A DNA stretch of 64,000 nt from Cryptomeria japonica (Eukaryota > Streptophyta > Pinopsida > Cupressales > Cupressaceae): the NCBI RefSeq assembly GCF_030272615.1, contig NC_081411.1:153191971-153255970 (forward strand), read 5' to 3'. The notes below the pieces were generated by a model. That model did not search any database. It had not been told where the DNA came from and saw only the letters and a program-made list of their open reading frames with translations. A program made the translations under genes and the position numbers. This document shows positions 33,714 to 44,370 of the stretch, piece by piece (position 1 is the stretch's first letter; every line of letters begins with the position of its first letter).

Positions 33714-36700
33714 CTAGTCTAGCACGTCATCTACCCCCCGATCTTGCTGATCAATGTTTCGGGAAGGCAGGGAACACGCTAGAGGTGGAACATCCAACAC
33801 AGCAGATGGAGCTATCACAAGATCCAAACAAGGGCTATGTTCATGTTCCGAGCCACATTGTTCTTCTCTAGGAGCTAGGATAAGTGCTTTAGAAAATTCA
33901 TTAGATAAATGGTTATCAACATCAACATATTCATATTCACTATCAGAAGCAAGAGGAGTAACATTTTCATCTATATCGTCATCAAGATTTATAAAAATAG
34001 GATCTTTAACTCGCACAGGATCAAGACCATCATGCATCTTATGTTTAGGAGATTTAGGCTCAATGTCCGACTGAGGAGAAAATGGAATAATGCTTGTTGA
34101 AGGTGTTATTGGAGATTGCAAAGTTTGAGAAGCAGCTGCCTGAGCTCTAAGACGACGCTTTCGTCGGCGTTCACGTGCAGAACGATTTCGTCTAGTCTTA
34201 GTAGGAAGTGGAGAAGATTGAGGAGGGGGAATGTTCTCATCCTTAGCACTTGGGTGTTTAGGTTGTGGTCTCTTAGGCTGGATAATAGGAGAAGAAGAAG
34301 GTCTCTTCTCTCTATAAAAAGAAGGAGGAGGAACTGCTCCATATAAGGGAAGAATATTTGGTTTAGGGAGAAGACCAAGTCCATCATGACGAGGAGGTAT
34401 AGGTCTACTCTTAGGAAGTTTATTAGGCATAGACATAGTCACATCCATAGGGATGGGTTGGGAATCTTCTTGAGGAAAGACATTAGTTTTATCTTTCAAA
34501 GGAAGAACTTCCTTCTCAAGAATGATAGGAATGTCAAGTTTAGGTGTTCTAGGTTCACTTAGAGATAAGATCATATCTGTTTTCCACTTTTGATAAGATT
34601 TGAAAAGATGATCACTTCGCAGAGGAAGAGATTGGAATTGTTTAGGCCAAAAGTAATCTATAGGAACACTAGAAGTTCTTTCAGCTGGTTTAAAGAGACT
34701 ATGATTGACAGTAACAACTTCACCATTATGGGGAAATTTCAAACACTTATGAATAAGAGAAGCAATAGCTTTCATGGAAGATAGCCAAGGATAGCCAAGC
34801 TTCACACGAAATTGTTCGGAAGATGGAATAATAGCAAAGTTCACATCAAGGGATTTGTTATGGACTTCAATAGGCAATGTAATAGAACCAATTGCGGGAG
34901 AAGAAAATGCATCAAATAATTTTACAATCACATCTGTTTTGTCATAGATCACTTGATTCAATTGCAAACTAAAAAGAAATTCTTCAGTAATAACATTAAT
35001 CATGCACGAAGGATCAATAAGCACTCCACGGCAAGGTGTATTCTTGACTTTTGCAACTATGTATAAAGGACCATCAGGTGCCCTAATGGTTTCACTGGAA
35101 TCAAATGTGATGGAAGGTTCTTCAGGGATTTCTTGCTGCTCTACAAAGTTAATCACATTCGGGGTCATAGACACAAGACCATCAGATGAAAGAGAGGAAT
35201 CATTAGCCTCAATCGCATTAGAGGTATGAGAAGGCAATGGATCAGTGAAAATCTGAAGATTTTGATTAGGAAGAGCTACAGATGTGTTGCCTTTATCATT
35301 CACTCTAGAAACATAAATAGTATTATTATCAATCAAATCTTGAATTTTACCCTTTAAAGAAAAACATTTTTTAGTATCATGACCAGGCTGACGATGAAAT
35401 TGACAAAAGGCTTTGTTATCAAAATAAGGTGAAGTAATCTTTGCAGGATCAATTTGTCTTATGGGAGGAAGAGTAAGCACATTTTGTTCCAATAACTTAT
35501 TCATAATACTATGCAATGATTCATTCAAAGGAGTATACTTTCTTTCTCTCTTGAAAAATTTAGAAATAGGAGGCACACCTGATGCTGCATTCACATTGTT
35601 GTTGATGATGTTTTCATTGAATTTGATGGAATCTCTGTTCGGTTTAAACTTCCCAAATGGTTGTTGACTGCTATCACCCTTATCACTCGGAGCCATAGGA
35701 TGTGATTGTTCCATTTGACTCACAGTCAGTTGATAATTGTGAAGAGTTGCACACAACTGTTGGAAAGAAGTAAACTCAGAAAACAGAAGTTTGTCTCGAA
35801 TATCTTTTTGTAAATTAGAAATAAAGATTCTTTGAATATCATTGTCAGGCACTGGAAAAGAAATTTGAGCATACAAATGCTTATATCTACCAATGAAATC
35901 AGTCACTTTTTCTTTAACACCTTGTTTACAATGCATTAAATCAATCAAAGTAACTTTAGGACTTATATTGTTTTGAAATTGTTGAATGAAAGCATTTGCA
36001 AGTTGTTCGAAAGAAGTAATAGAATAAGAAGGCAACGAGCAATACCATTGTAGGGCTTTGTCTCTTAATGTTCTAGTAAACAGTTTTGCAAGCAACCTTT
36101 GGTCATAAGCCAAATTAGTACAAATTGTTTGAAAAGTCTTAACATGTGTTAGAGGATCTCCTTTACCATTATAAAGCTCTAAATGTGGGATTTCAACATG
36201 TTTAGGAGGGATAGCTCGAACAATGTCAAGAGAAAGTGGGCTCGCAAAGTCAAATGTGGGCACACTGAACTTAGATTGATTCATAGAGGCAATTTGTTGC
36301 TGTAAAGAAGAGACAGTTTGTGCTAGATTGTTAATGGTCGCTTCAGTGGAAGAATTCATATTGGATGTGTTAGATTTAGATGGAGGTGTTATGTTATTGA
36401 AAGAAGGTAAAGAGTAAGGTGGTGGGACTCTATGATAATTAGTCATAGGAGATGATTGGACAAGAGGAACACTACAAGGAGGAATGGAATGGTTAAATGA
36501 ATTGCCCCCTTGCGTCATGCTCATTTGTGAAGATGTAATAGGAACACTCATTGGAGGAATGAATGAAGAAGTCGGATTGAATGAAGGAAGAGGGTTAATT
36601 GAAGAAGAAGGGTTGCCCCCATGACTGGTGATCATAGGAGGAATGTCTTGTGTTGAAGTAGTCATTATGTTTGATGTAAAAGTAGGTATACTAGCAATAG

Positions 36701-37139
36701 GAGTCGTCAAAGGAATAGAATGATTGTCTTGGGTAGGAGGTTGTGTATAACCTAAGGTTTCGGCACAACTCTTCATAGGCATCACATTTGAATCCACAAT
36801 GTGTGCAATACCACGCAAAATATCAATTCCATTCTTATCACTTTGAAGCATACGTTTTAGACCCTCAATTAAAGGAAGAGCTTGACTATCAGGGTATTCT
36901 TGAGACATCCATTGTCGAAAATCGTCAAATTGGTTATCCAATTTCGAAAGTTGTTCTACAGAAACCTCATGGAGAGCTTCTTCATCATTAGGAGGATTAG
37001 AGGAATTACCCATGTCCTCGTTAAAAAGGCTATTCAAATTAGGTTCCATCTCCTCAGTAGTTAAACCTCGGAAAGACTTAATTCTACGGCTTCGTCTAAC
37101 GGGAATAGTGTAAGTAGGGCTTATTGTTGTAAAACTCAT
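33714..37139 (-). CDS. Intact gag-protease polyprotein of RT-F (1141 aa)
   Basis: Start is ATG at 37137-37139 (MSFTTISPTY), the same start as in RT-B. Residues 1-130 are acidic and helical, and 135-300 are a Ser/Pro/Asn-rich linker ending in a short coil. About 310-480 is a Ty3-type gag capsid domain (LELYNGKGDPLTHVKTFQ, then ALQWYCSLP). C579, H582, H587 and C592 form a zinc-knuckle-like motif with His in place of the second Cys. About 690-800 resembles a retropepsin (RGVLIDPSCMINVITEEF), but the active-site triad reads DPS (709-711) instead of DTG/DSG. About 905-980 is Pro-rich, 982-999 is a very basic run (RRNRSARERRRKRRLR) that could bind nucleic acid or act in nuclear import, and the C-terminus is acidic. 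There is no polymerase. The ORF is uninterrupted, so the protein is potentially expressible; whether the protease acts is uncertain. Confidence 0.88.
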   Translation of the reverse strand: MSFTTISPTYTIPVRRSRRIKSFRGLTTEEMEPNLNSLFNEDMGNSSNPPNDEEALHEVSVEQLSKLDNQFDDFRQWMSQEYPDSQALPLIEGLKRMLQSDKNGIDILRGIAHIVDSNVMPMKSCAETLGYTQPPTQDNHSIPLTTPIASIPTFTSNIMTTSTQDIPPMITSHGGNPSSSINPLPSFNPTSSFIPPMSVPITSSQMSMTQGGNSFNHSIPPCSVPLVQSSPMTNYHRVPPPYSLPSFNNITPPSKSNTSNMNSSTEATINNLAQTVSSLQQQIASMNQSKFSVPTFDFASPLSLDIVRAIPPKHVEIPHLELYNGKGDPLTHVKTFQTICTNLAYDQRLLAKLFTRTLRDKALQWYCSLPSYSITSFEQLANAFIQQFQNNISPKVTLIDLMHCKQGVKEKVTDFIGRYKHLYAQISFPVPDNDIQRIFISNLQKDIRDKLLFSEFTSFQQLCATLHNYQLTVSQMEQSHPMAPSDKGDSSQQPFGKFKPNRDSIKFNENIINNNVNAASGVPPISKFFKRERKYTPLNESLHSIMNKLLEQNVLTLPPIRQIDPAKITSPYFDNKAFCQFHRQPGHDTKKCFSLKGKIQDLIDNNTIYVSRVNDKGNTSVALPNQNLQIFTDPLPSHTSNAIEANDSSLSSDGLVSMTPNVINFVEQQEIPEEPSITFDSSETIRAPDGPLYIVAKVKNTPCRGVLIDPSCMINVITEEFLFSLQLNQVIYDKTDVIVKLFDAFSSPAIGSITLPIEVHNKSLDVNFAIIPSSEQFRVKLGYPWLSSMKAIASLIHKCLKFPHNGEVVTVNHSLFKPAERTSSVPIDYFWPKQFQSLPLRSDHLFKSYQKWKTDMILSLSEPRTPKLDIPIILEKEVLPLKDKTNVFPQEDSQPIPMDVTMSMPNKLPKSRPIPPRHDGLGLLPKPNILPLYGAVPPPSFYREKRPSSSPIIQPKRPQPKHPSAKDENIPPPQSSPLPTKTRRNRSARERRRKRRLRAQAAASQTLQSPITPSTSIIPFSPQSDIEPKSPKHKMHDGLDPVRVKDPIFINLDDDIDENVTPLASDSEYEYVDVDNHLSNEFSKALILAPREEQCGSEHEHSPCLDLVIAPSAVLDVPPLACSLPSRNIDQQDRGVDDVLD

Positions 37140-38291
37140 GCACTAGAAAGAGAGAGAAGATTTTGAATTTAGAGGTAGCAATTTTCAGTAAAATCAGCCA
37201 ATCTTCTGGATTTAAGCTGTTAAATGCAATCACAACAGTCTCCCGAAATTTCAGAAAAAATGTCCGGGACCGTGGCGCTCGGAGTGCAACACGGTCCCTG
37301 CAACTTTTTTCGAAATTTGCAGGGATGAAAGGTATGATGATTTTAGAGCTAATCCGAAAAAATTGAGTGATTTTACGATCTGTAGATAGGCCAAATTAAA
37401 GTTGCAATCTCAAAATTGAACCCTATCAAGATTGTCGAAAAATGCAAAATTTGAATTTTGAAAAAGAGAGGGAAACTGAAATTTTGAATTTTATGAGTTT
37501 AGAGGGAATGTCAAGAGCAATGCAAATTTTGCAATTTGAAAATTGACTCAATTTCACGCAAAATTCAATTTTGAAAGCGGAAATCAAAGTTGTTGTAATT
37601 AAACACTTAATTTCAAAAGTCACAAAATGCAAGAATTTGAATAAAGCACTGAAATTTTGAATGAATGCAAACACAATTTTCAGATTTATGATAATAAAAA
37701 CGCAATTTTGACACAAAATTTTAATTTCAATGATTTTTGAATGATTAGAAGCCTTAGATCAAGCAATCGCAAGACCAACTTTGACTGTAATTTTGAAAGT
37801 ATTATAATTGACAAAATCAGCCAAAATTCTGGATTTTAGCAGGAAAATACAGCAAGATCTCGCTCCCGAAATTTTGGAAAAAATGTCGGGGACGATGGCG
37901 CTCGGAGTGCAACACGGTCCTCGCAACTTTTTTCCAAATTTTCAGGGATGAAGGATATTGTGATTTTATTGCAGAATCCAAAGTTACAGCTAATTTGGAG
38001 ATGTTTTGATTGGTCAAATTGTCAGACAAAGGTTGAATTAAGAGGGTTTCAAAAATTAGGGTTTTGACATTTAACCACTTAATTTTCAGAATTAAAGCAT
38101 AAATATGAATTGAAAATTTGTAATAGAAGGGCAGATCTGAAACAGGCATTAACATTTAGACATTTCGCAAGTTCAATTACTAAAAAGAAAATTTAGGGTT
38201 TTTATGCAATCACCTCTAAAATTTTGCAAAAGATCAAACATGGAAATGTAATCAATTTTTTCAGATCTAAGCATGAAAAATCAGAAAGGAT
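37140..38291 (-). other. RT-F leader with duplicated hairpin units
   Basis: Noncoding and AT-rich, apart from two GC-rich hairpins at 37266-37298 and 37889-37920. These are flanked by shared sequence (TTTTTTCGAAATTTG or similar, and CAGGGATGAAAG), so the leader holds two copies of a roughly 200-bp unit about 620 bp apart, as in RT-B. In the first copy the stem GGGACCGTG/CACGGTCCC is perfect. Confidence 0.6.
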
Positions 38292-38313
38292 GTTCACGTC
38301 GGGTTCACCAAAA
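38292..38313 (-). other. RT-F primer-binding site
   Basis: Minus strand TTTTGGTGAACCCGACGTG, identical to that of RT-B. Confidence 0.7.
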
Positions 38314-39513
38314 TGTAAAGCAGAAAATCGCGATCGAACCCTAGTTGTTCTCCCCTCTTCCAACTCCGAGGAGAGAGAAGGGAGGTTTGCTAGGATTCGA
38401 TGGTTTTCACTTAGGGGAGAGACTTTACATTCAAAAGAGGGGTTGAAACTCATAAGATCCAATCCCACACAATGTAAGATTGGATGCTAAATGAATTTCA
38501 AGGGTCAGGAAAGCAAGGCTACCCTCTTTTGTAAAGAATGTTGTTAAGGAAATTAAGCTAAGAATACATAGAAAGTCATAAAGATTCGCTTATAAACTGA
38601 GTTCGGGTTATAGGATGAAGCTGCGGACCTGGAATTAGCAGTAGAATGTCGATACGGTGCTGTCCTGCAAATTTGAGCAAAAGTTGTCGGGACGATGGCG
38701 CCCGGAGCCACGGTCCTCCGAAAAATCCGCGAAACGAAGGGGGATCTGTTCGTCTCTGCACAAGGATTCCAGATCTTCAATTTCAGCCGCGTACCTGCAA
38801 CCTACACATAGAAAAGTGAAGACGATTGGGGGGTTAGGGATTGGGGGTTTGCCTTTAGGTCAAACCCCGGTTTTGGAATTAACCAAGAAATGAGCAAGAG
38901 CTGTAAATGTAAATGACTGTAAAACAAGTACTAATACCTTGTTCTAAGGATGTTTGTATCATTATGTGCGAAGGTATAGATGTTGTATGTTGTATGTTGT
39001 AGCATGTAGTATGTGATCTCCTCTTCAATGGTTGAATCCTTGACTTGAATGCAACACTTAGCCTTGAATGGAGACTTGAAATGATCAATTGCTTGAATAC
39101 TTGAATGCTTGAATGTTTTAGTATAGTTTCCACGCTTTTTTTTCTCATGTATCTCTTCTCCACAAATGAGAGAGAAAAATGTAGTTTATATACTTGTCAT
39201 TTAGGGCTGATAGACTGATTTTCCCGACCTTAGGCCGACCAGGAAATGTAATTTCCAAATTGCAAACAAAAAGACCCGAGCCCCTTAGGAGACCGGGCCC
39301 AAAATAGGACCCAGGGACCAGGGCGCTGGGCGCTCTGGTCCCACCTCCCGGGACAGCAGGGTGCAAGGAGGTTCAGGCCAGGGTGCTTGAAAAATGCAGT
39401 TTTCAGTGTCGTGAGCAAGTTTCAGGGTCTCCATTCAGGTTGCGTGTTGCGTCGCCATCGTGAAGACCGAAATGCAGTCGAAATTGCAAGCGTCGCAATT
39501 TTAGGACGCTACA
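38314..39513 (-). repeat. RT-F 5' LTR
   Basis: In plus orientation TGTAAAGCAG...GGACGCTACA. One GC-rich palindromic unit (39314-39342). TATA-like box at 39185-39192 (minus). Hairpin at 38689-38716, which is transcribed if initiation is just below the TATA box. Confidence 0.9.
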
Positions 39514-39518
39514 GCATG
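39514..39518. repeat. RT-F target-site duplication, right (GCATG)
   Basis: Exact partner of 31726-31730, inside the RT-D pol. Confidence 0.9.
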
Positions 39519-40999
39519 TAAAGATGAATGTTGGATAAAAGCTATGGAAGAGGAATTAGATCAGATAGAAAAGAACAATACATGGACTTTAGTTCCCTGG
39601 CCTAAAAAATAAGAATTTTATTGGGACTAAATGGGTTTTTAGGAATAAATTGAATGAAGATGGACAAGTTGTGAGGAATAAAGCTATATTGGTTTGTAAA
39701 GGATATTCTCAGAAGGAAGGAATTGATTATGATGAGACTTTTGCTCCAGTAGCTAGTATTGAAGCTGTGAGATTATTTCTTGCTTATGTTGCCCATAAGA
39801 ACAACAAGGTTTATAAGATGGATGTTAATTGTGTATTTCTGAATGGATATCTTGAAAAGGAAGGTTACATTAAGAATCCTAATACATTTTCACTTTCAAA
39901 TGACAAAAAAATGGTTTGAAAGTTAAGGAAAGATTTATATGGATTGAAACAAGCCCCTAGAGCTTGGTATGAAAGATTGGATAAATATATTTTGAATCTT
40001 GGTTTCACTAAAGCTAATGCTAACAATAATTTATATTATAAGATCACTAATGGTGACATGATGATTGTTTAAGTCTGTGTTGATGATATCATTTTTGGAG
40101 GTGAGGATAAGTTATGTATGGAATTCTCTGATAATATGAAGAATGAATTTGAGATGTCTATGATTGGGGAGATGAAATTTTTCTTAGGTTTGCAAATTAA
40201 TCAGACTGATAAAGGTATTTTAATCTATCAAACTAAGTATGCTAGGGAGTTGTTGAAGAAATTTAGTATGGAAAATTTTAAACCAGTTCGTATACCTATG
40301 GTTACAAGTGAGAAATTGACTAAGATAGATGCATCAACACTGGTAAATCCTACAAGGTACAAGTCTATGATTGGAGGTTTGTTATATCTAAATCAAACTA
40401 GATCAGATATAATGAATGCAATTTGTATTGTATCAAGATATCAGAGTGATCCTAGAGAGAATCATGAGAGTACGGTGAAAAGGATTTTCAGGTATTTGCA
40501 AGGAACAATAGAATATGGTTTGTGGTATCCTAAAAATGATGATTTTACACTATACGCATATACAGATGCAGATTAGGTTGGAGATGTTGATGACCGGAAG
40601 AGCACATCCAGTGGAGCTTTCTTTCTTGGAAAGAAACTTGTTTCATGGATCAGCAAGAAACAATCATGGACCTCTTTATCTATTGTTGAAGCTAAGCATG
40701 TTATTGCTGCTACTAATTGTACACAAGTTTTATGGATGAAGAAAATGTTGAAGGATATAAGGGTGGATTGTAATTAAATGGTAGTTATTCACTATTATAA
40801 CTCTGCTACTATTAAGACAAAGCAAATATCTATCAAGTACAACTTTTTGAAGGAGAAGGTAGAAACAAATGAAGTCAAACTGGTTTATGTGAACACTAAA
40901 AAGCAGACTGCAGACATCTTCACTAAACCTTTGCCTAAGGAATCATTTGAGTACATTAGAGATAGATTGGGGGTTTTTGCCCCTCTGGTAGAGAGTTGA
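39519..40999 (+). pseudogene. RT-D reverse transcriptase and RNase H
   Basis: It continues the RT-D pol after RT-F. The start (CWIKAMEEELDQIEKNNTW) is one frame off the rest because of a one-base gain in the A-run near 39605. The main frame (39650 on) has KMDVNCVFLNG, LYGLKQAPRAWYERLD, the catalytic CVDDIIFGG (Asp codons 40082-40087) and, in RNase H, YTDAD (followed by TAG at 40574-40576), VDDRKSTSSGAFF and ADIFTKPLPKE. Stops also lie at 39917, near 40070 and before 40778. The catalytic motifs survive but the gene cannot be read through. Confidence 0.88.
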
Positions 41000-41356
41000 G
41001 TGATGTTGATTGGCATCAATCTGGTATGCATTTACAGAGCTACTATTCATTCCAGATTGATGTGGGGGAGTAGTTAGCTATGTGGTTAAGTGGATTTATG
41101 ATTTTTCTTTGATATTTATGTCAGATTTTTGGCATTCATGTCAAAGGGGGAGAGATATATGTGAAAAACAGAGCTTAACAAAATATCAGTCAAAGTGAGA
41201 TCAAAGGTTAACAGGGATATCATTCACAGGGGGAGTTTCTTAACTTCATTGTAATAACATCTTATGGGGGATTGTTGGTTGTCTTCCTTTGGGGGAGACT
41301 TGTTTGGCATTTCTTAGTACTTGGATGTTTTTCACATCTAGTGTTGACATCAATGC

Positions 41357-41369
41357 CAAAGGGGGAGAT
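41357..41369 (+). other. RT-D polypurine tract
   Basis: CAAAGGGGGAGAT directly before the TGTTGG start of the 3' LTR. Between RNase H and this tract (41000-41356) there is only noncoding sequence with further G-rich runs. Confidence 0.85.
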
Positions 41370-42302
41370 TGTTGGAAAATTGGAGAAATTGATTATGTGT
41401 TGCATTGATGTTTTTCCATTGATGGCAACACCAGTTGTTTTGGTTGTATACCGATTTCCAATAGGTTCTGGTAGAGTGGTTGGTTTATGATATTGATCTA
41501 GTATACTTTGGTATGCTTCAGTTTGTGGAATTGGTTTGGATCTATCATTTATGCTATTAAGATGTGTATCATGATCAGTTGGTTCAGTATTTGATGAATC
41601 AGGAGCTATCATTTGTTCGAGTAAGCATTTTGGTCACCAGTAAGGGTTTTAATGGTAGAGCTTTGTTGAAGATCTTTTGATGCACGTGATAAGTGGTGTT
41701 GGCGTGACTTCTAGATGGCTTTCGAGATGTTGATGGTTATCTTGTTTGTATTCTTTTTTATCAGTGGTGTTGGATTTGGGTCTGGACCTAAAGCTATCTT
41801 ATTGGGCTAGGTTATGGACCGGTTTATGTAACGTGTTGGTGGATGATCTCGATGCATTACCAGTTGGATCTATTGATTGTATTATGTTGTTTCTGTCTTA
41901 GGCCGACTTGGTTTAGCATTGGATTGCGGGTTCATGTTATGAATTTATTGTATTATCTTTTAGGTGGCCAACCTAATTGTTTAGGTCCTAGGTTGGTATA
42001 AATATGATGTAAGATCTCTTTGCAGATCATGGGAATATTCATGGGATTAAGGTTATGAGATTATCTGTGTGCGAATAAGGTTGTAATAATATGCAGAGGT
42101 TTTGGTCAGTCATAGATGATAGAATTGGGTTGGTGAAAGAGGTTTAAGACCTCCAGTATTGAGCTTAACCGAAACTGTATTCAGGCATAGGAGATGTTAT
42201 TCTTGCAGTTCACTCTTCTTTCCAGATTGTAGTCTAGATTTATTTTGTAGTCAGTGAGGCTCCTTTTGTGATGAGTAGTGTGCTCTAGGTTGTTGGCCTT
42301 AC
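41370..42302 (+). repeat. RT-D 3' LTR, first piece
   Basis: TGTTGGAAAATTGG... collinear with the first 930 bp or so of the 5' LTR up to the point where RT-G inserted (CTTAC). It includes the conserved TATAAATA (41997-42004). Confidence 0.9.
42298..42302. repeat. RT-G target-site duplication, left (CTTAC)
   Basis: Exact match to 48969-48973. Confidence 0.9.
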
Positions 42303-43131
42303 TGTTAGGAGTCCCACATATATTGAGAGGGGGGGTGAATCAGTATCTATCCAGTAATTAGAATCTCTTAACTTAAAACATGCAGAACATATTATAACAG
42401 TGTACCAGTATGCAAGAAATAATGTAATAAATAGAATTAAGAACATCAACATGAAAAGCACACCATAACACAAGGATTTAACGAGGAAACCTGGTGTGGG
42501 AAAAACCTCAGTGGGATTTGTGACCCACAATATTCACTCACTAGCCAATAAGAGAATATTACTTACAATAGGGGCTGCACATGCAGGAAGGCCAACTGCC
42601 TAGAGCTCACTGCTCAATGGAAAGTCTCACTAACTTACAATGTGGATTATACAAATCCAATATCATGTACTTCTTTGCAATAGCATCTATAATGCCTGAT
42701 CTAGTACTGGTTGCTGCTCTGCTTCTTACATAAACCCTTTAACCTATATTTCGCATAATAGGTCTGCCTTAATATTTTGTATACATCATTTTCTTCACTT
42801 ACTTTCTTCCTTACATTATTACAAAATGTCTACAATGATCTCTTTTATATATAAGAGTCATTTTACAACATGCCAAGTCGGCTTACAAATTTTTTACAAC
42901 AATAAACAAAATATAATATAACAAAATCCTGTCGGCCTCTGTGTTGGTATACTTCCTTTCTTTGTGTCGGTGTCGGTGTCCTGAGTGCTGGTGTAGAGTG
43001 TGATCTGCTGATGTCGGTGCACTATCTTGCTGGTATAATGCCTTGCTAGTGCCATAGGATTGCAAGGTTTCCATCAATGACAAAACCTTCAATCACCTAC
43101 AATGTCTCAATGGAGTGTGCATATGCCAACA
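42303..43131 (-). repeat. RT-G 3' LTR
   Basis: In plus orientation TGTTAGGAGTCCCA...GCATATGCCAACA. It carries the inner G-run/TGAATCAG motif and a TATATATAA-type box near 42845 on the minus strand. Its partner is 48166-48968. Confidence 0.9.
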
Positions 43132-43145
43132 ATCTCCCCCTTTGG
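43132..43145 (-). other. RT-G polypurine tract
   Basis: Minus strand CCAAAGGGGGAGAT next to the LTR, the same as in RT-C, RT-D and RT-E. Confidence 0.85.
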
Positions 43146-43149
43146 CACT

Positions 43150-44370
43150 GATGGCAACACTCATGAGAAATTTCAAAAGTGTATCCAAAAATTATCAAAA
43201 ATGTGAAGTCCAAAAATGTTACAAAGAAAAATGTATGTGCTCCCCCTGAGCATATGATTCTAGTGATGTTGAATTTTCTCATCCCACTACTCCCCCTTTG
43301 GCATCAATGACAAAGGTTGTCAAGATGTCAGTAGAGTTTGTAGTTTCAACCTTGTAACTGTGTAGTTACAATTTGTAATAGATCCACCAAAATCAAGTTT
43401 ATAATCTCCATGGACTTTTTACTATCTCTTATTGTTGTCTTTGTTCTCTTAACTATACCGGTGAGATGCTGCAAATGCTTTGCTGGTGTTTTCTGTCCCT
43501 ATATTAGTGTCTCAGATACTTCCTTCCACAGTGATGCTAGATAGTCCAATCTTGGACTTAGTTTTAATCTCAGATGCTTTGCCTTATTCACTATTCTCTC
43601 TTTTTCTCTTTCCAATTTAAGTAAATCTTTCTCAAAATTTGTTATCTTCTATTCAAAAACTGATAGTGTATTAGGTGAGTTGACAAAATTATCTGCAAGT
43701 TTATTGATTTCATCCTATACCTTGCTCATCTTCTTGTCTATATCTACAGTCAAAAGGTTTGTCTTATAGGTGTCTTTGTACAGAGTTTTGTATTCTTTCA
43801 ATAAATTACACAGTTTCGGTAGAAGTGTGTCAAAACCTCTATTACACTTCTTTATTTGCTCATCAAAGAATTTATGCTTTTCAATTTCTACTTTATCCTT
43901 CAGTGTCTCTTCCTTTATTTTCTCAATGTTTTCTGTGATATATTTACACAAGGTATCAAGTTGTCCTAAAGAATTTTATTGTCTATATTACAGTTAGGAG
44001 CAATTACCTTCAAAATTGGTATGGTATCATCTATTTCTTTATAATCTTGTGAGCTACAGTCTGTTATCTTTTTAATTGAATCTAATAGTACCTCAGTCAC
44101 ATTAGTTGATTTGTAGCCTGATGATGAACCAAAATTCTAAGTACCACTAGTGGAAGTAACCAAGCTTGTATTGACCTCTGGTAGGTATGTTTGTGTCTAT
44201 ATTTCTTTAAGCAATGGCTTTTCTACTTCTCTAGATGTCGGTGGCACTGTTTCCTTCTGTTCTTGTTCCTATTCAGGAGCCTTTTGCTTTGTTTGTTTCT
44301 CTGTTTGTTGCATTGTCTCAGTCTGAGTCTAAGTTTCTACCTTTTTCTCTTTGTCATCTGTCAGTTTCTC
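43150..44370 (-). pseudogene. RT-G ORF2 downstream tail region
   Basis: Several short open pieces follow ORF2, such as 43715-43951 (about 78 codons, Lys/Glu/Leu-rich and helical, containing LLPKLCNLLKEYKTLYKD), and further pieces after stops. This matches in position and style the coiled-coil-like tail of RT-C ORF2 (16637-17128). It may be the decayed C-terminus of ORF2 or untranslated sequence. Confidence 0.4.

Larger units (their letters stand above)
31731..39513 (-). mobile_element. RT-F: intact-ORF Ty3-like gag-protease retrotransposon, same family as RT-B
   Basis: Reversed relative to RT-B. 5' LTR 38314-39513, primer site 38292-38313, leader 37140-38291, one uninterrupted ORF 33714-37139, 3' noncoding 32990-33713, polypurine tract next to 32974, and 3' LTR 31731-32974. 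The two LTRs show about ten differences over their first 400 bp plus one copy-number indel, so insertion is recent relative to the other elements. As in RT-B there is no reverse transcriptase or integrase, so the family mobilises, if at all, with enzymes from another element. Confidence 0.9.
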
